NCBI RefSeq assembly: GCF_036688685.1
Contig: NZ_JAQQPS010000029.1
Coordinates: 1-60,557, forward strand
Direction: 5' to 3'
Source: JALYUM01 sp036688685
GTDB lineage: Bacteria; Pseudomonadota; Gammaproteobacteria; Burkholderiales; Burkholderiaceae_D
Length of the DNA stretch: 60,557 nt
The notes beneath the pieces were generated by a model. The model was given only the letters and a program-made list of their open reading frames with translations. It had not been told where the DNA came from and did not search any database. Position numbers and translations under genes: made by a program. Each line of letters opens with the position of its first letter. The first letter of the stretch is position 1. Positions 1 through 11,410 of the stretch are shown piece after piece.

Positions 1-1
1 C

Positions 2-145
2 CAGGCACTGAAAAACTGGCACGATAAAAAGCCAGAATTATTCGTTAAACGCGTCTATAACCAAGCGGGTCTTGACACTTACCAAGCATCCCATACGGGC
101 TACAAAGTGTGGATGCCCTACACCCGAATGCGGGGGCTGGCATAG
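2..145 (+). pseudogene. C-terminal remnant of an IS481-like transposase (cut by window edge)
   Basis: The frame is open from the left edge for 47 residues. It contains LKNWHDKKPELFVKRVYN followed by QAGLDT, which resembles the extreme C-terminus of integrase-core (DDE) transposases of the IS481 group. Such proteins usually end near the GLDT/CDS position; here the frame runs on for about 21 unrelated residues to a TAG, so the natural stop seems lost or the end rearranged. Everything upstream lies outside the window, so an intact element cannot be excluded. The family assignment rests on memory of the terminal motif and is moderate. Confidence 0.5.
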
Positions 146-539
146 CATTCTTACTGAGCGGACGATACCCACCGACGAAGAGTGTAACTCGATCTTGAAA
201 GAGGAAAAGGCAAAGCGGAAGCAGGGTTAGATCGTCCGCTTTGGGGCGATCGCGGCCATTGAGCGATGACCAGCCAGACGTACGATTTTCCGAATTCTGT
301 GGGAATTCCATCAAGGGCGTTGTTCGCCCTTCCATACCGCCGTGACGAACTGGCCTTCGAGTAAGATTTTTTCCGTTTCCCCGGTTCTCCCCAGCAAGGC
401 TAGCCACGTGGCGGCATTGTCGGCGCCTCCCGCATTCCTGGTGGTCAGCGACAAGACCCACGCCGAAGCGCTGTACAAGGCCAGAGTACGCGAAAGAGCG
501 TCACTGACGCGACGCCGGCCGCCAACCAGGCCGGCGGCA
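146..539. other. Gene-free stretch beside the transposase remnant
   Basis: No convincing gene is visible. Frames that are open here run antisense into the DUF1631 gene and have shadow-like Arg/Pro/Ala-rich composition. The one structured element is a perfect 10-bp inverted repeat, AGCGGACGAT (157-166) and ATCGTCCGCT (231-240). It has no T-run and no clear relation to the transposase end. The stretch is visibly less GC-rich than the following gene, as expected for insertion-sequence debris. Confidence 0.5.
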
Positions 540-2693
540 TCACGCTGGCGCCAGCGCCCCGAGTCCGGCCATGGAGGCGCTGACGGCGCGCTGGAACAGC
601 GGCGCGTATTCGACCGGGCGCAGGGTGCCCGTGTGCATGGCGGCGAGCAGGGCATTTCTGCGGTACACCAGCGGCAGGGCAGGCACCGGCGTGCTGAAAA
701 TAAACGCAGACTGCTCGGCGTCGACGGTTTCCAGTCGTACTACCATGAAGCGTCCGTCGACCAGCGTTTCGAAGCGCGCGCCCGGACGCGCCTGTCCGAG
801 CCAGTCTTCATCGACTGCCATCGCGTCGCGGTACACCGGTTCGCTGTGTACCACGGCGGACAGGCCTTGACCCGCCAGCGCCGCTTCCAGCGCGGCGGCC
901 GACAACGGCTCGGCCTGGGTCGACGGTGCCGCTGCCGCCTGCAATGGCGCGAAGTGCACGTGCAGCCAGTCCAGGCTCATCGAGCGCCCACCTGGCGCTA
1001 CGCGCTGGCCCAGCACGTCCATGTGGACCGCCGCCAGCTGGTCGAGCGCCGCCTGCGCCGCTGCGGGGGACAAACCGAGCAGCGCGATGCCTTCCCGAAC
1101 GCGCCGCACCAGGGTCGGCAGGGCGCGCATCAACACACTGCGGTCGGCCGGCGCGGCCTTCTCCTGGGCGCTCCAGATCAACTCCGGCAGCAGCGCCGCG
1201 TCGATCGCACCGTCGCCCTGATGCAACATGACCTTGATCCAGACCGTATCGATGAAGGTGGCCAGGCGTGGGTCGAGCTGCAATGGCGCCAGCAACACCG
1301 TCAGCGTTTTTTGCAGGCTAGATAACTGCGCGTCGCTGGCGTCGGCGGCGGCGACCGCGTCGCGAAGGCGGGTGTACAGCGGGTTGGAACGCGCCAGCAT
1401 GGTGCTGACGACGGTATCGAGTTCCCGCTCGGCGCTGGAGAACACTTGCACGTCCGTGTCGAAGCCCTGGCGCACCCGCTCGACCAGCCGGCTGGCCTCG
1501 TCGCGCAGCGCTGGCATGTCGGCAGCGCCAGGCACTGGCAGCATCGCGGCGCCCAGCGTGCCCAGGCGGTCGAGCAGGCTGCGCGCCGGATGCCCCGATT
1601 CCTGCAGCAATGCCGGGTCGAGCACGGCGGCGCGCAGGAAGGGCACGTGCAGGCGGCCGAGCAGGATCCGCATCGCCTGCGGGAGTAGTTCCTCGCGCAG
1701 GATGTAGTCAAACACCAGGCCGACCAGGTCGATGGTGACGCGGTTGAGCGGGTCCGCTTTTTCACCGATCTGTTCGCTCAAGGCCAGCGGCGAGGGCGCC
1801 GGTGCAGCGTCGTCGGTGAGGCGTTCATGCTGAAGCTGGCGCAGCTGGGCGTCGAGCCGGGCCCGCTGCGGCGTCAGCGCGCCGGCTGGCGCTTGCGGGG
1901 CGGCTGCGGCATGGCGCGCTGCCACCGCGCCGCGCGGCTTGCCCTGCTGGTCCAGCACTTGCCAGACCAGTTCCTGCAAGCCCTGCACCTGGTGCGCGCC
2001 ACCGGGCGCGTACTGTGCGCTCAGCCGTTCACGCTGCTCGCGCGTCATTTCCGACGGCTGGGCCAGCAGGCGCGCATCCAGACCGCGGGCCTGAAAGTGG
2101 CCCAGGATGGCGGCGTAGTAGCCGGGCAGGCGGTTGGCTATGGCGCCGGCCATGTAATCGAACAGCACTTTCGCCACCGCTGGTTCGCGCACCATCTCGC
2201 GCACCGTTTCATACAGCGCACGCGCGGCCAGGTAGGGGCGAAACGGATTTTCGCGCTCGCGCACCTTGCTCACACCGTGCAGGCTGGCAATGGTCAGGTT
2301 GATGCGGCCCAGGCTGATTTCATCGACGTCACGCAGGCGCACCGCCAGGCGGTCCAGCTCGATCTGGCGCGTCATCACATCGTCGTCCACCAGGCTCAGG
2401 TTATCGGCCCGAATATCGTGCAAGGCCGCGCGCAGATCGGTGTGCATGGTCTCCATGGCGCGTTCCAGCAAGGTGCTGAATTTGGCCAGCATGGTCTCGC
2501 GGAACGCGCGGTCCGTCTGATACAGCCAGTTGCGGGCCGCCCCCAGGGCAGCCTGCTCCGACGCCGGCGCAGCGCGCACCGCCGCGCCGATCTGGGCGTT
2601 CGTGTCCACCAGCATGTCGGCGACCAGTTCTGCGAAGCTGCTCAGTGCCTGTCGCTGGGCAAGACGGACGATGTGCTTGGTGGTGTTTTGCAT
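540..2693 (-). CDS. DUF1631 family protein
   Basis: A protein of about 717 residues, rich in Ala, Leu and Arg, with no signal peptide or membrane segment. The N-terminal part (ALSSFAELVADMLVD, then RAFRETMLAKFSTLLERAMETM), the central FDYILREELLP and LRAAVLDPAL segments and the overall length fit DUF1631, a family found mainly in beta- and gammaproteobacteria with no firmly known function. I start at ATG 2693, giving MQNTTKH; a TTG three codons upstream is also in frame. The gene stands alone, divergent from the metallophosphoesterase. Downstream lies only insertion-sequence debris. Confidence 0.8.
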   Translation of the reverse strand: MQNTTKHIVRLAQRQALSSFAELVADMLVDTNAQIGAAVRAAPASEQAALGAARNWLYQTDRAFRETMLAKFSTLLERAMETMHTDLRAALHDIRADNLSLVDDDVMTRQIELDRLAVRLRDVDEISLGRINLTIASLHGVSKVRERENPFRPYLAARALYETVREMVREPAVAKVLFDYMAGAIANRLPGYYAAILGHFQARGLDARLLAQPSEMTREQRERLSAQYAPGGAHQVQGLQELVWQVLDQQGKPRGAVAARHAAAAPQAPAGALTPQRARLDAQLRQLQHERLTDDAAPAPSPLALSEQIGEKADPLNRVTIDLVGLVFDYILREELLPQAMRILLGRLHVPFLRAAVLDPALLQESGHPARSLLDRLGTLGAAMLPVPGAADMPALRDEASRLVERVRQGFDTDVQVFSSAERELDTVVSTMLARSNPLYTRLRDAVAAADASDAQLSSLQKTLTVLLAPLQLDPRLATFIDTVWIKVMLHQGDGAIDAALLPELIWSAQEKAAPADRSVLMRALPTLVRRVREGIALLGLSPAAAQAALDQLAAVHMDVLGQRVAPGGRSMSLDWLHVHFAPLQAAAAPSTQAEPLSAAALEAALAGQGLSAVVHSEPVYRDAMAVDEDWLGQARPGARFETLVDGRFMVVRLETVDAEQSAFIFSTPVPALPLVYRRNALLAAMHTGTLRPVEYAPLFQRAVSASMAGLGALAPA

Positions 2694-2953
2694 GTGCGAC
2701 AACGACCTGGTACTTTATTAGGGGCAACTATTGAATCATAGCGTAATAGGCCACAGTTTTACGAGGATCGGGCGGGACAGTGCCGGCATGCTCGTCTGGT
2801 GTGGTGTCAGGTCCACGAAAGCGACCACTGCAGTGAATTGATCATGACAAAAAAACACGGCCGCGCCGGAATGCCCGGTATTCTGCAGAATTACGATACT
2901 TGTTTGTTTGTAATAATATGCGGAATCAATTTTAGACCGCTTTCAAGGATCTG

Positions 2954-4075
2954 ATGTTTCATTTCGTTTTCACGCTTCCCTGGCTCGTGGTGGTTACCCG
3001 TTTCCTCTGGCCGCTGCCGTGGCGCAGGTCCGCCAAGGTTGCTGTCGCCCTGATACTGCTGCTGGCGGCGCAGTACCACCTGTTCAGCCGCCTGTCGTCG
3101 GGCAGTGTATTCACGGCGGAAATGCCGAGAAGCCTGGTGATCCTGTTCAACTGGGGCTTTGGCGCCATCTTGCTGCTGGCGCTGATGCAGATCGTGCTGG
3201 ACCTGGCGACCGTCCTGGCGCGCCTGGTACGTGCACGGCGGCGGGTGATAGCGCCGGGCCTGCGTTATGCAATGGCCGGCGCAGCGCTGGTGCTGGCCGC
3301 CATCGGGGTGCACCAGGCCATCCGGGTGCCGCCGTTGAAAGACGTTGAGGTCCGCATACACAACCTGCCCCCCGCGTTCGACGGCTACACCTTGCTGCAG
3401 CTCACTGACCTGCACATTAGTCCCTTGTTTCCGGCGCCGTGGACGCGTGCGCTGGTCGAGGGCGCCAACGCGGCCAACGCCGACCTGGTCGTCATCACCG
3501 GCGATCTGATCGATGGCGGCGTGGCCGAGCGTACGCTGGACGTGGCTGCGCTGCGCGGCCTGCGTGCGCCGGACGGCGTGTTCGTCATTCCCGGCAACCA
3601 TGAATATTTTTTTGACGAGCCAGCCTGGATGCGCCACTTCGCCGGTCTTGGCATGCGGCCGCTGGAAAACCGCCACAGCGTGATCGAACGGCGCGGCGCC
3701 CAGTTGGTCCTGGCCGGCGTGACCGACCTGTCCGCCAGCCGGGCCGGCTACCCGCAGCCGAACCTTGCGCAGGCGCTGGCCGGCGCGCCGCGTGGCGCGC
3801 CAGTGATACTGCTCGACCACCAGCCGCGCAATGCGCGCGCGGCAGCGGCGCAGGGCGTGGCGCTGCAGCTGTCCGGCCATACCCATGGCGGGCTGATCGT
3901 CGGGCTGGACCGCATTTTTGCGCTGGCCAACGCCGGCTTCGTCTCGGGCTTGTATGACGTGCAGGGGATGCAGTTGTATGTCAACAATGGCACGGCACTG
4001 TGGGGCGGCCTCGCGCTGCGGCTGGGCAAACCATCGGAGCTGACGCGCATTATCTTGCGCCGCGCACCAGGCTGA
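2954..4075 (+). CDS. Membrane-anchored metallophosphoesterase (YaeI/YkuE-like)
   Basis: 373 residues. Three to four hydrophobic segments in the first ~125 residues anchor a calcineurin-like phosphoesterase domain. Metal-binding motifs appear in the expected order: DLHIS, GDLIDGG, GNHEY, LDHQP and GHTHGG. The family hydrolyses phosphomonoesters or diesters with a dinuclear metal centre; members of the YaeI/YkuE branch act at the membrane, but the substrate here cannot be read from sequence. The ATG follows an AAGGA-like site with suitable spacing. The gene is divergent from the DUF1631 gene. Confidence 0.85.
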   Translation: MFHFVFTLPWLVVVTRFLWPLPWRRSAKVAVALILLLAAQYHLFSRLSSGSVFTAEMPRSLVILFNWGFGAILLLALMQIVLDLATVLARLVRARRRVIAPGLRYAMAGAALVLAAIGVHQAIRVPPLKDVEVRIHNLPPAFDGYTLLQLTDLHISPLFPAPWTRALVEGANAANADLVVITGDLIDGGVAERTLDVAALRGLRAPDGVFVIPGNHEYFFDEPAWMRHFAGLGMRPLENRHSVIERRGAQLVLAGVTDLSASRAGYPQPNLAQALAGAPRGAPVILLDHQPRNARAAAAQGVALQLSGHTHGGLIVGLDRIFALANAGFVSGLYDVQGMQLYVNNGTALWGGLALRLGKPSELTRIILRRAPG

Positions 4076-4140
4076 GCGGTGAACTGCACGGGTGCGCGCT
4101 GGTCAAACGATTTTTAGCCACGTCAACCCGGAGGTGCGCC

Positions 4141-5016
4141 ATGACCCAGCCTGCCCAAACCCCACCCGCGTCCGCGAGCGCGCGCGACGCAGGGGCGCCC
4201 GACCTTGCCGGCATCAAGCAATATCAGCAAACAGCATGGGCCAGCGGCGACTTCGCCGTCATCGGCGTCACGCTGCAAATCGTCGGTGAAGCGCTGGCCG
4301 AAGCGGCCGATATCCGCGCCCATGAAACCGTCATCGACATCGCCGCAGGTAACGGCAACGCCACCCTGGCGGCGGCGCGCCGCTTTGCCACGGTCACTTC
4401 CACCGACTACGTCCCGGCGTTGCTTGACAAGGGCCGCGCGCGCGCCGCCGCCGAGGGTCTGCAAGTTGAGTTCATCGAGGCTGACGCCGAAGCACTACCG
4501 TTCCCCGACGATAGTTTTGACGTCGCCCTGTCCACTTTCGGCGTGATGTTCGCCCCCGACCAAGAGCGCGCCGCCGGGGAAATGCTGCGCGTGGTGCGCG
4601 GCGGCGGGCGCATCGCCCTGGCCAACTGGACGCCCGAAGGTTTTGTCGGCCAATTATTCAAAATCGTCGGCAAGCACCTGCCGCCGCCCCCCGGCCTGAA
4701 ACCGGCCCTGCTGTGGGGCACGGAAGACTATATGCGCCAGCTGTTCGGCAATGCAGCGTCCGCCATCCATGCCGAACGCAAGATATTCAACTTCCGCTAC
4801 GGCTCGGCCGCCCACATGCTGCAAATTTTCCGCGACTTCTACGGCCCGGTACACAAGGCATTCGCCGCCCTCAGCCCTGTCGCCGCGCGGATGCTCGAGC
4901 AGGAACTGTTGCAGATGATGGAGCGGCACAATACGGCCGGCCCCGACTCGCTGGTGGTGCCGGGTGAATACCTGGAAGTGATCGTCACCCGGCGCGCAAC
5001 GAAGGTGATGCACTAA
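4141..5016 (+). CDS. Class I SAM-dependent methyltransferase
   Basis: 291 residues, cytosolic. The SAM-binding fold is clear: motif I VIDIAAGNGNATLAAA (around residue 65), the acidic strand end TSTDYVPALLDKGR, then EADAEALPFPDDSFDVALSTFGVMF as motifs II/III, and LRVVRGGGRIALANW as the post-motif. This is the UbiE/Methyltransf_11 pattern for small-molecule substrates. Substrate unknown. The frame is open upstream of the ATG, but the ATG at 4141 is preceded by GGAGG at good spacing, so I start there. About 65 bp separate it from the phosphoesterase gene; co-transcription is possible. Confidence 0.8.
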   Translation: MTQPAQTPPASASARDAGAPDLAGIKQYQQTAWASGDFAVIGVTLQIVGEALAEAADIRAHETVIDIAAGNGNATLAAARRFATVTSTDYVPALLDKGRARAAAEGLQVEFIEADAEALPFPDDSFDVALSTFGVMFAPDQERAAGEMLRVVRGGGRIALANWTPEGFVGQLFKIVGKHLPPPPGLKPALLWGTEDYMRQLFGNAASAIHAERKIFNFRYGSAAHMLQIFRDFYGPVHKAFAALSPVAARMLEQELLQMMERHNTAGPDSLVVPGEYLEVIVTRRATKVMH

Positions 5017-5038
5017 CTTGCAGCGATGACGGCGCGGC

Positions 5039-5890
5039 CTAGCCCTTGGTCGCGCCAAACGTCAGGCCGGCGACAAAGTGCTTTTGCATCAGGAAAAACA
5101 TCAGCACCGACGGCAGCGCCGCCAGGATGGAGCCGGCCGACACCAGATTCCAGGCCGTGGTCCACTGTCCCTTCAGGCCGGCCACGCCAACCGTGATCGG
5201 CGCGGCCGTGTCGCCCTGGGTCAGCACCAGCGCCCAAAAATAATCGTTCCACACGAAGGTGAACACCAGAATACCCAGCGCCGCCAGCGCTGGCCGGATC
5301 AAAGGCAGGATCACTTGCGTGAACACGGTCCACTCGCCGGCGCCCTCGATGCGCGCGGCCTCGATCAATTCGAACGGCAACTGCTTGATGAAGTTACGCA
5401 GGAACAGCGTGCAGAAGCCGGTCTGGAACGCAGTATGGAACAGCACCAGCCCCCACACCGTGTTGAACACGCCAAAGTCCAGCGACAACTGGCGCACCGG
5501 GATCATGAGGATCTGCACCGGCACGAAATTGCAGGCCACAAATGCAGCGAACAACAGGGTGTTACCGCGGAAGCGATAGGTCGACAGCGCGAAACCGGCC
5601 ATCGACGCGAGCGCGATGGCGCCGATCACGGACGGGATCGTGATCAGGCAACTGTTCCAGAAGTAGTGCAGCATGGGCGAGCTGGTGAGCGCCTCGCGGT
5701 AGTTGGCCAGCATGGACAAGTCTTTCGGCCAGCCCCAGTAATTACCCTGCACCAGCTCCTCGCTGGAGCGCACCGAGGTCACCAGCACGGCCAGCATCGG
5801 CAGCAGCCAGACCAGCAGCGCCAGCGGCAGCGATAGTTTGTACAGGAAGCGCTTCTTCGGCGTCCATTTTTCGATCGGCATCGGATACAT
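5039..5890 (-). CDS. Carbohydrate ABC transporter permease (MalG type)
   Basis: 283 residues with about six membrane helices. The cytoplasmic EAA loop, ELIEAARIEGAGEWTVFTQV, contacts the ATPase subunit. The KWTPKKRFLYKLSLPLALLVWLLPM start is typical of the second permease of CUT1 sugar importers. It is the last gene of the locus, 7 bp after the MalF-type permease. With that protein it should form the channel for a di- or oligosaccharide, probably a galactoside given the GH42 enzyme in the same operon. Confidence 0.88.
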   Translation of the reverse strand: MYPMPIEKWTPKKRFLYKLSLPLALLVWLLPMLAVLVTSVRSSEELVQGNYWGWPKDLSMLANYREALTSSPMLHYFWNSCLITIPSVIGAIALASMAGFALSTYRFRGNTLLFAAFVACNFVPVQILMIPVRQLSLDFGVFNTVWGLVLFHTAFQTGFCTLFLRNFIKQLPFELIEAARIEGAGEWTVFTQVILPLIRPALAALGILVFTFVWNDYFWALVLTQGDTAAPITVGVAGLKGQWTTAWNLVSAGSILAALPSVLMFFLMQKHFVAGLTFGATKG

Positions 5891-5897
5891 GGTCGGC

Positions 5898-6860
5898 CTA
5901 TCTTTCGTTGCGCAACATGCGCTTGAGGTGGTAGACGATATACACCAGCATGAGCGCGAACAGCACCACGGCGACGGCGGCGGAATACCCCTGGCGATAA
6001 TATTTGATGGCCTGGTCGTAGGCGAAATACGCCAGCACGGTGGAGCTCTCGAACGGCCCGCCGCCGCTCATCACGGCGATCAGGTCGAAGCTGCGCAGCG
6101 CGCCAATGATGGTCACCACCACCGCCATGAAGGTGCTGGGGCGCAGCTGCGGCAGGATCACGTGGCGCAGCATGTTCCAGCCTTTGGCGCCTTCCATGCG
6201 CGCCGCCTCGACCTGGTCGGCATTGATTGAGGTGAGACCGGTCAGGAACAGGATCATGCAGTAGGCCGTCTGCGGCCACAGCGCGGCGAAGATGATGCCG
6301 TAATTGACGTAGCGCGGGTCGCCCAGCACCGGGATGCCATGGCCGAGCAGCAGCGCCAGTAAACCAAAGGTGGGATCGTAAAACCAGCTGAAGATCAGTC
6401 CCACCACCACCCCGGAGAGCACGAACGGCGCGAAAAACAGCGACTTCACCAGACGCATGCCCTTCACTTGCTGGTTCAGGTACAGCGCCACCGCCAACCC
6501 GGCCGGTGGCGCCAGCAGGAACAGTAGCAGCCATAGCAGATTGTTTTTGAGCGCCGTGAAAAAGGTCGGCGCCTGGAACAGTTCGACGTAATTGGCCAGG
6601 CCGACGAAGGTCTTGTCCGTCATGCCATCCCAGGTGAAGAAGCTCAGGTAGATCGTGCTGATGATCGGATACACCACATACAGTCCGACCATGCAGCAGG
6701 CCGGTGCCAGGAACAGGAAGGCGGCCCGATGGCGCCGGAACGATTGCGCGGCGTACCACGCCGTGCGGCGCCGTGCTGGCCGCGCGGCAGCTGGCGCCGG
6801 CGATGTCCTGGTCGGTCGTTGCGCCAGCGTCAGGCTGGCTCCGGGTTTTGCGTCCATCAT
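5898..6860 (-). CDS. Sugar ABC transporter permease (MalF/UgpA type)
   Basis: 320 residues. A polar, proline-rich N-terminus is followed by six membrane helices. The EAA loop, VEAARMEGAKGWNMLRHVIL, lies toward the C-terminus. FLAPACCMVGLYVVYPIISTIYLSF is the typical first helix of CUT1 inner-membrane subunits. An AAGGTG site precedes the ATG; two ATGs in tandem make the start uncertain by one residue. It is the partner of the MalG-type permease and lies about 95 bp after the binding-protein gene. Confidence 0.88.
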   Translation of the reverse strand: MMDAKPGASLTLAQRPTRTSPAPAAARPARRRTAWYAAQSFRRHRAAFLFLAPACCMVGLYVVYPIISTIYLSFFTWDGMTDKTFVGLANYVELFQAPTFFTALKNNLLWLLLFLLAPPAGLAVALYLNQQVKGMRLVKSLFFAPFVLSGVVVGLIFSWFYDPTFGLLALLLGHGIPVLGDPRYVNYGIIFAALWPQTAYCMILFLTGLTSINADQVEAARMEGAKGWNMLRHVILPQLRPSTFMAVVVTIIGALRSFDLIAVMSGGGPFESSTVLAYFAYDQAIKYYRQGYSAAVAVVLFALMLVYIVYHLKRMLRNER

Positions 6861-6954
6861 GGTGCACCTTGCTCATCAAGCGTGTGAAAAACAGCGAAAA
6901 ACGGATCGAACGTCAGGCTGGCCAGCCGCGGGTGCGGCCGGCCAGCCTGCAGCA

Positions 6955-8187
6955 TCAGGACTTCTTGTAGATGCGCTTCCTGGTCTGCTCGAGCTGTTTC
7001 AGGATGTCGTCCAGCGCGTTCGGGTCGTTGAGGAATTTCTGCATGCCCTTCATGCCCTCGTCGGCCATTTCCTTGTTCATGTCGCGGTCATAAAACTGCG
7101 CGATGCCGCCATTTGTGTTGGACAGGATCTCGAAGCCGATTTTGGAAATCGGTTCTGCCGGCGCCGGCGATTTGCTGTTGGCCGGCAGCGAGCCGAGGCC
7201 CTCGGCCAGCGTGGCACTGATCTGCGGCGTGCCGGCGAACGCCAGGAAGCGCCGCGCGTCGACCTTGTTTTTGGCCTTGGTCGGAATGTGCAGCGACTCG
7301 ATCGGGCCTTCCTCGGCGGTGGGCACGGCCGGGTCGATGATCGGGAACTGGAAATAGCCGATCTGCGCCGCCTGCGCCGGCGGGAAGCCCTTGGCGATGA
7401 AGGTACCCATCAGCATCATCGCCGCTTTGCCCTGGAACAGGAACGGCTGGGCCGCGTCCAGGTCGTACGAGAGCGGGCTGTCGATGAAGTATTTGGCGTC
7501 GATCAGGGTCTTCCAGGCGGCGTAGACTTTTTTCACGCGCGGGTCGGTGTAGGCGATCTCGCCCTTCATCAACTGCTGGTGGAAGGCGTTGCCGTTGATG
7601 CGCAGGTCCAGATAATCGAACCAGCCGGCCAGGGTCCAGGCGTCGCGTCCACCGACGGTGAACGGGCTGACGCCGGCCGCCTTCAGCTTCTTGTTGGCCT
7701 CCATGAATTCGGCCCAGGTCTTCGGCTCGGCCGTGATGCCGGCCTTCTGGAACACGTCCTTGCGGTAGAACAGGCCCCACGAGTAGTACACGGTAGGCAG
7801 CGCGTACTGCTTGCCCTTGTACGACGAAGCGTCCTTGCCCGAGGCGTACATCTGGTTCCAGTTGTTTTTGGCCCAGTCGGCGCTCAAGTCTTCGAACAGG
7901 CCGCGGCTGGCGTAGTAGGCCATGCGCTCGCCGTTATGCCAGGTGACGATGTCGGGCGCCGCCGTCGACAGCCAGCCCGGCAGCTGCACCTTGTAGGCTT
8001 CCTCGTCGATGAAGGCGGCCTTGATCTCGATATCGGGATTGGCCTTCTTGAATTCGTCCAGCGTCGACTGCCAGACGGCGCGCTGGCTGGCACCCTTGAA
8101 GGCGATATTGATGGCCAGCGTGCCGGCTTGCGCTGCGCCGGCCAGCAGGACTGCGGACAGCATACCGAGTTTGACTATTTTCTTCAT
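6955..8187 (-). CDS. Sugar ABC transporter substrate-binding protein
   Basis: 410 residues with signal peptide MKKIVKLGMLSAVLLAGAAQA. The mature start (TLAINIAFKGASQRAVWQSTLDEFKKANPDIEIK, given here in outline) and the YYSWGLFYRKDVFQKAGI and GGRDAWTLAGWFDYLDLRI segments fit family-1 extracellular binding proteins for oligosaccharides. It should capture the sugar in the periplasm and deliver it to the two permeases encoded just downstream. A strong AGGAGA site precedes the ATG. Binding proteins are usually the most abundant component, which may explain the separate strong ribosome binding site after the 88-bp gap from the GH42 gene. Confidence 0.9.
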   Translation of the reverse strand: MKKIVKLGMLSAVLLAGAAQAGTLAINIAFKGASQRAVWQSTLDEFKKANPDIEIKAAFIDEEAYKVQLPGWLSTAAPDIVTWHNGERMAYYASRGLFEDLSADWAKNNWNQMYASGKDASSYKGKQYALPTVYYSWGLFYRKDVFQKAGITAEPKTWAEFMEANKKLKAAGVSPFTVGGRDAWTLAGWFDYLDLRINGNAFHQQLMKGEIAYTDPRVKKVYAAWKTLIDAKYFIDSPLSYDLDAAQPFLFQGKAAMMLMGTFIAKGFPPAQAAQIGYFQFPIIDPAVPTAEEGPIESLHIPTKAKNKVDARRFLAFAGTPQISATLAEGLGSLPANSKSPAPAEPISKIGFEILSNTNGGIAQFYDRDMNKEMADEGMKGMQKFLNDPNALDDILKQLEQTRKRIYKKS

Positions 8188-8275
8188 TTTGTCTCCTGTT
8201 GTTATATGGATGATTCTGCCGATGCGCCGGATCGTGTGCCCGTTGTGCGCATTGCTTGTTGCCCTGCTGTGCTGC

Positions 8276-10221
8276 TTACCTGTACACCGACACGCCCTGC
8301 GGCGGCACCTCGGCCTGGCCGATGACGAACTGGGCCCCGGCCGGATGCGGCGCCGTGGCCACGCCGCTGCCGTAGTTGAATACCCAGGTCAGTGCGCCGC
8401 GCCGGCTGATGCGCACGTCGTCCGGCAAGCGCTCGGCCTGCAGCCCGGCCAACAGCGCCACGCGGTGGAAATAATCGATCGTGAATTCGCTGTCGAACAC
8501 GCTGGCCAGGTAGTGCAAGCGCCCATGGCCGACGATGGCCGGGTGGCCGTCGGCGAAGCTGCCTTCCACCACGGTGTCGCCCTGCACCTCGATCAGGTCG
8601 CGCCAGAAGCCGCCCTGGCCGGACAGCGCGCCACTGGTGACGGCTTCCTTGACGTTCGGCCGCAGCGATTCGACGCGCCACACCCGCATCGGCAAGTGCG
8701 CGGCCAGCGCACCTGGTGGCAGCGTGGCCGGAATGCGCAGGTCGACTGTCTTGGAGCCGCTGCGCGGGCCGAATACCACGTGGGCGCCGCTCTCTTGAAG
8801 GCGCGCCGCCAGCTCGCTTGGTAGCACCGGCAGCGGCGGCACCACGATCATGGCGTAGCCGTCCAGCGCGGCCGTGGTGGGAATCACGTCGACATCGAGC
8901 CCCAGCGAGCGCAGCGCCGAGTAGTAGTCGAACACGATGCGCGCGTACAGGAAATCGGCACCCTGCGGATGGATCTCGAAGAGCCACTTGGCCTGGTAAT
9001 CGAAAATCAGCGCAACCTTGGTGCGCACCTTGCAGGCGGCATCCTTGTCGGCCGCGGCCAGCAACGCCAGTTCGCGCGCCACCACGGCCGCTTCTTCTCC
9101 GCCCAGGTCGAGCTGGTTGTCCGGGGTGTTCAAGCCGGCGTGCATCTGCTCCTGCGCGAACGGGCATTGGCGCCAGCGGAAATACGATACGCAGCCGGCG
9201 CCGTGCGCGAACGCTTCCCAGCTCCACAGCCGCACCATGCCCGGCAACGGCGCCGGATTCCAGTTCGCCCAGTTGACCGGGCCCGGTTGCTGCTCCATCA
9301 CCCAGAACGGCTGCTTCGACATGCCGCGATACAGGTCGTGGTTGAAGGAGGCGAAGTCGGGGTGCCCTGTGCGCAGCCAGCGCGCCTTGGTGTCGGCATC
9401 GAACCAGAACTCTTCCAGCGCGCCGAGCGGGTAACTGTCCCACGTGGCCGCATCGAGGTCGGCCGCCACCGGGTAGTGGTCGAACTCGTAAAAACTCTGC
9501 ATGAAGTTGTGCACCATGGCGCGGCCCGGTGCGTGCTGGCGCAGGATATCGACCTGCATGCGGTTGTAGCGCGCCACTTCGCTTGATGCAAAGCGGCGGT
9601 AGTCCAGCCGATGCGATGGATGGGCCTCGGTGACGGTGGCCACCGGCGCGTCGATCTCGTCGAAGGACCGGTATTCCATGCTCCAGAAGACGGTGCCCCA
9701 GGCCGCATTGAGCGCCTCGATGCTGCCGTAACGATCTTGCAGCCAGGCGCGGAAACGCTGCACGGCAGCCGGCGCGTAACTGACCACGGTGTGGTGGCAG
9801 CCGTACTCATTGTCGGTTTGCCAGGCCGTCACCGCCGGGTTGTCGCCGTAGCGCTGCGCCAGCAGCTTGACGATGCGTTGCGAGGCCTCGAAATAGCTCG
9901 GCGAAGAAAAATCGTAATGGCGGCGCGAACCGAACGCGCGCGGACGACCGTCTGCGCCCACTGGCAGGATGTCCGGATACTGGTCGATCAGCCACTTCGG
10001 CGGCGTCGCGGTGGGTGTGCACATCACCACGTCCAGGCCGGCCGCGCCCAGCACGGCGATGGCGCGGTCGAGCCAGCCCCAGTTGAACTGGCCGGGCGAC
10101 GGCTCGATGCGGCTCCAGGCGAATTCGCCGATGCGCACCTGGGCGATGCCCAGTTCCTTCATGCGCTGCGCGTCGTCCTGCCACATCGCTTCGTCCCAAT
10201 GCTCGGGGTAATAACAGACGC

Positions 10222-10231
<10 letters not shown>
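8276..10231 (-). CDS. GH42 beta-galactosidase
   Basis: 651 residues, no signal peptide, hence cytosolic. MRLGVCYYPEHWDE is the classic GH42 start. The acid/base Glu142 lies in TDNEYG and the nucleophile Glu313 in VMEQQPG; both match the conserved GH42 retaining-mechanism sites. A trimerisation domain (VIPTTAALDGYAMIVVPPLP region) and a small C-terminal beta domain follow. It hydrolyses terminal beta-galactosides after uptake. The ATG at 10231 has a good AGGAGA site; the longer upstream open frame overlaps the ATPase gene and is not coding. The start overlaps the end of the ATPase gene by 10 bp, so translation is probably coupled. Confidence 0.92.
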
Positions 10232-11373
<1,142 letters not shown>

Positions 11374-11410
11374 GTTTTTTCCCTGATGTTGAAGAAGCCG
11401 CTTAGAATGC

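Noticed and set aside
157..240. Perfect 10-bp inverted repeat AGCGGACGAT / ATCGTCCGCT
   Set aside because: Does not flank the transposase remnant and has no T-run; 10 bp at 64-bp spacing can arise by chance, so it is not called an IS end or terminator.
342..1325. Long plus-strand open frame opposite the DUF1631 gene
   Set aside because: Arg/Gln/His-rich shadow of a GC-rich gene; no ribosome site or domain motif.
6655..8325. 556-codon plus-strand frame opposite the binding-protein gene
   Set aside because: Antisense shadow; the minus strand carries a signal peptide and family motifs over the same bases.
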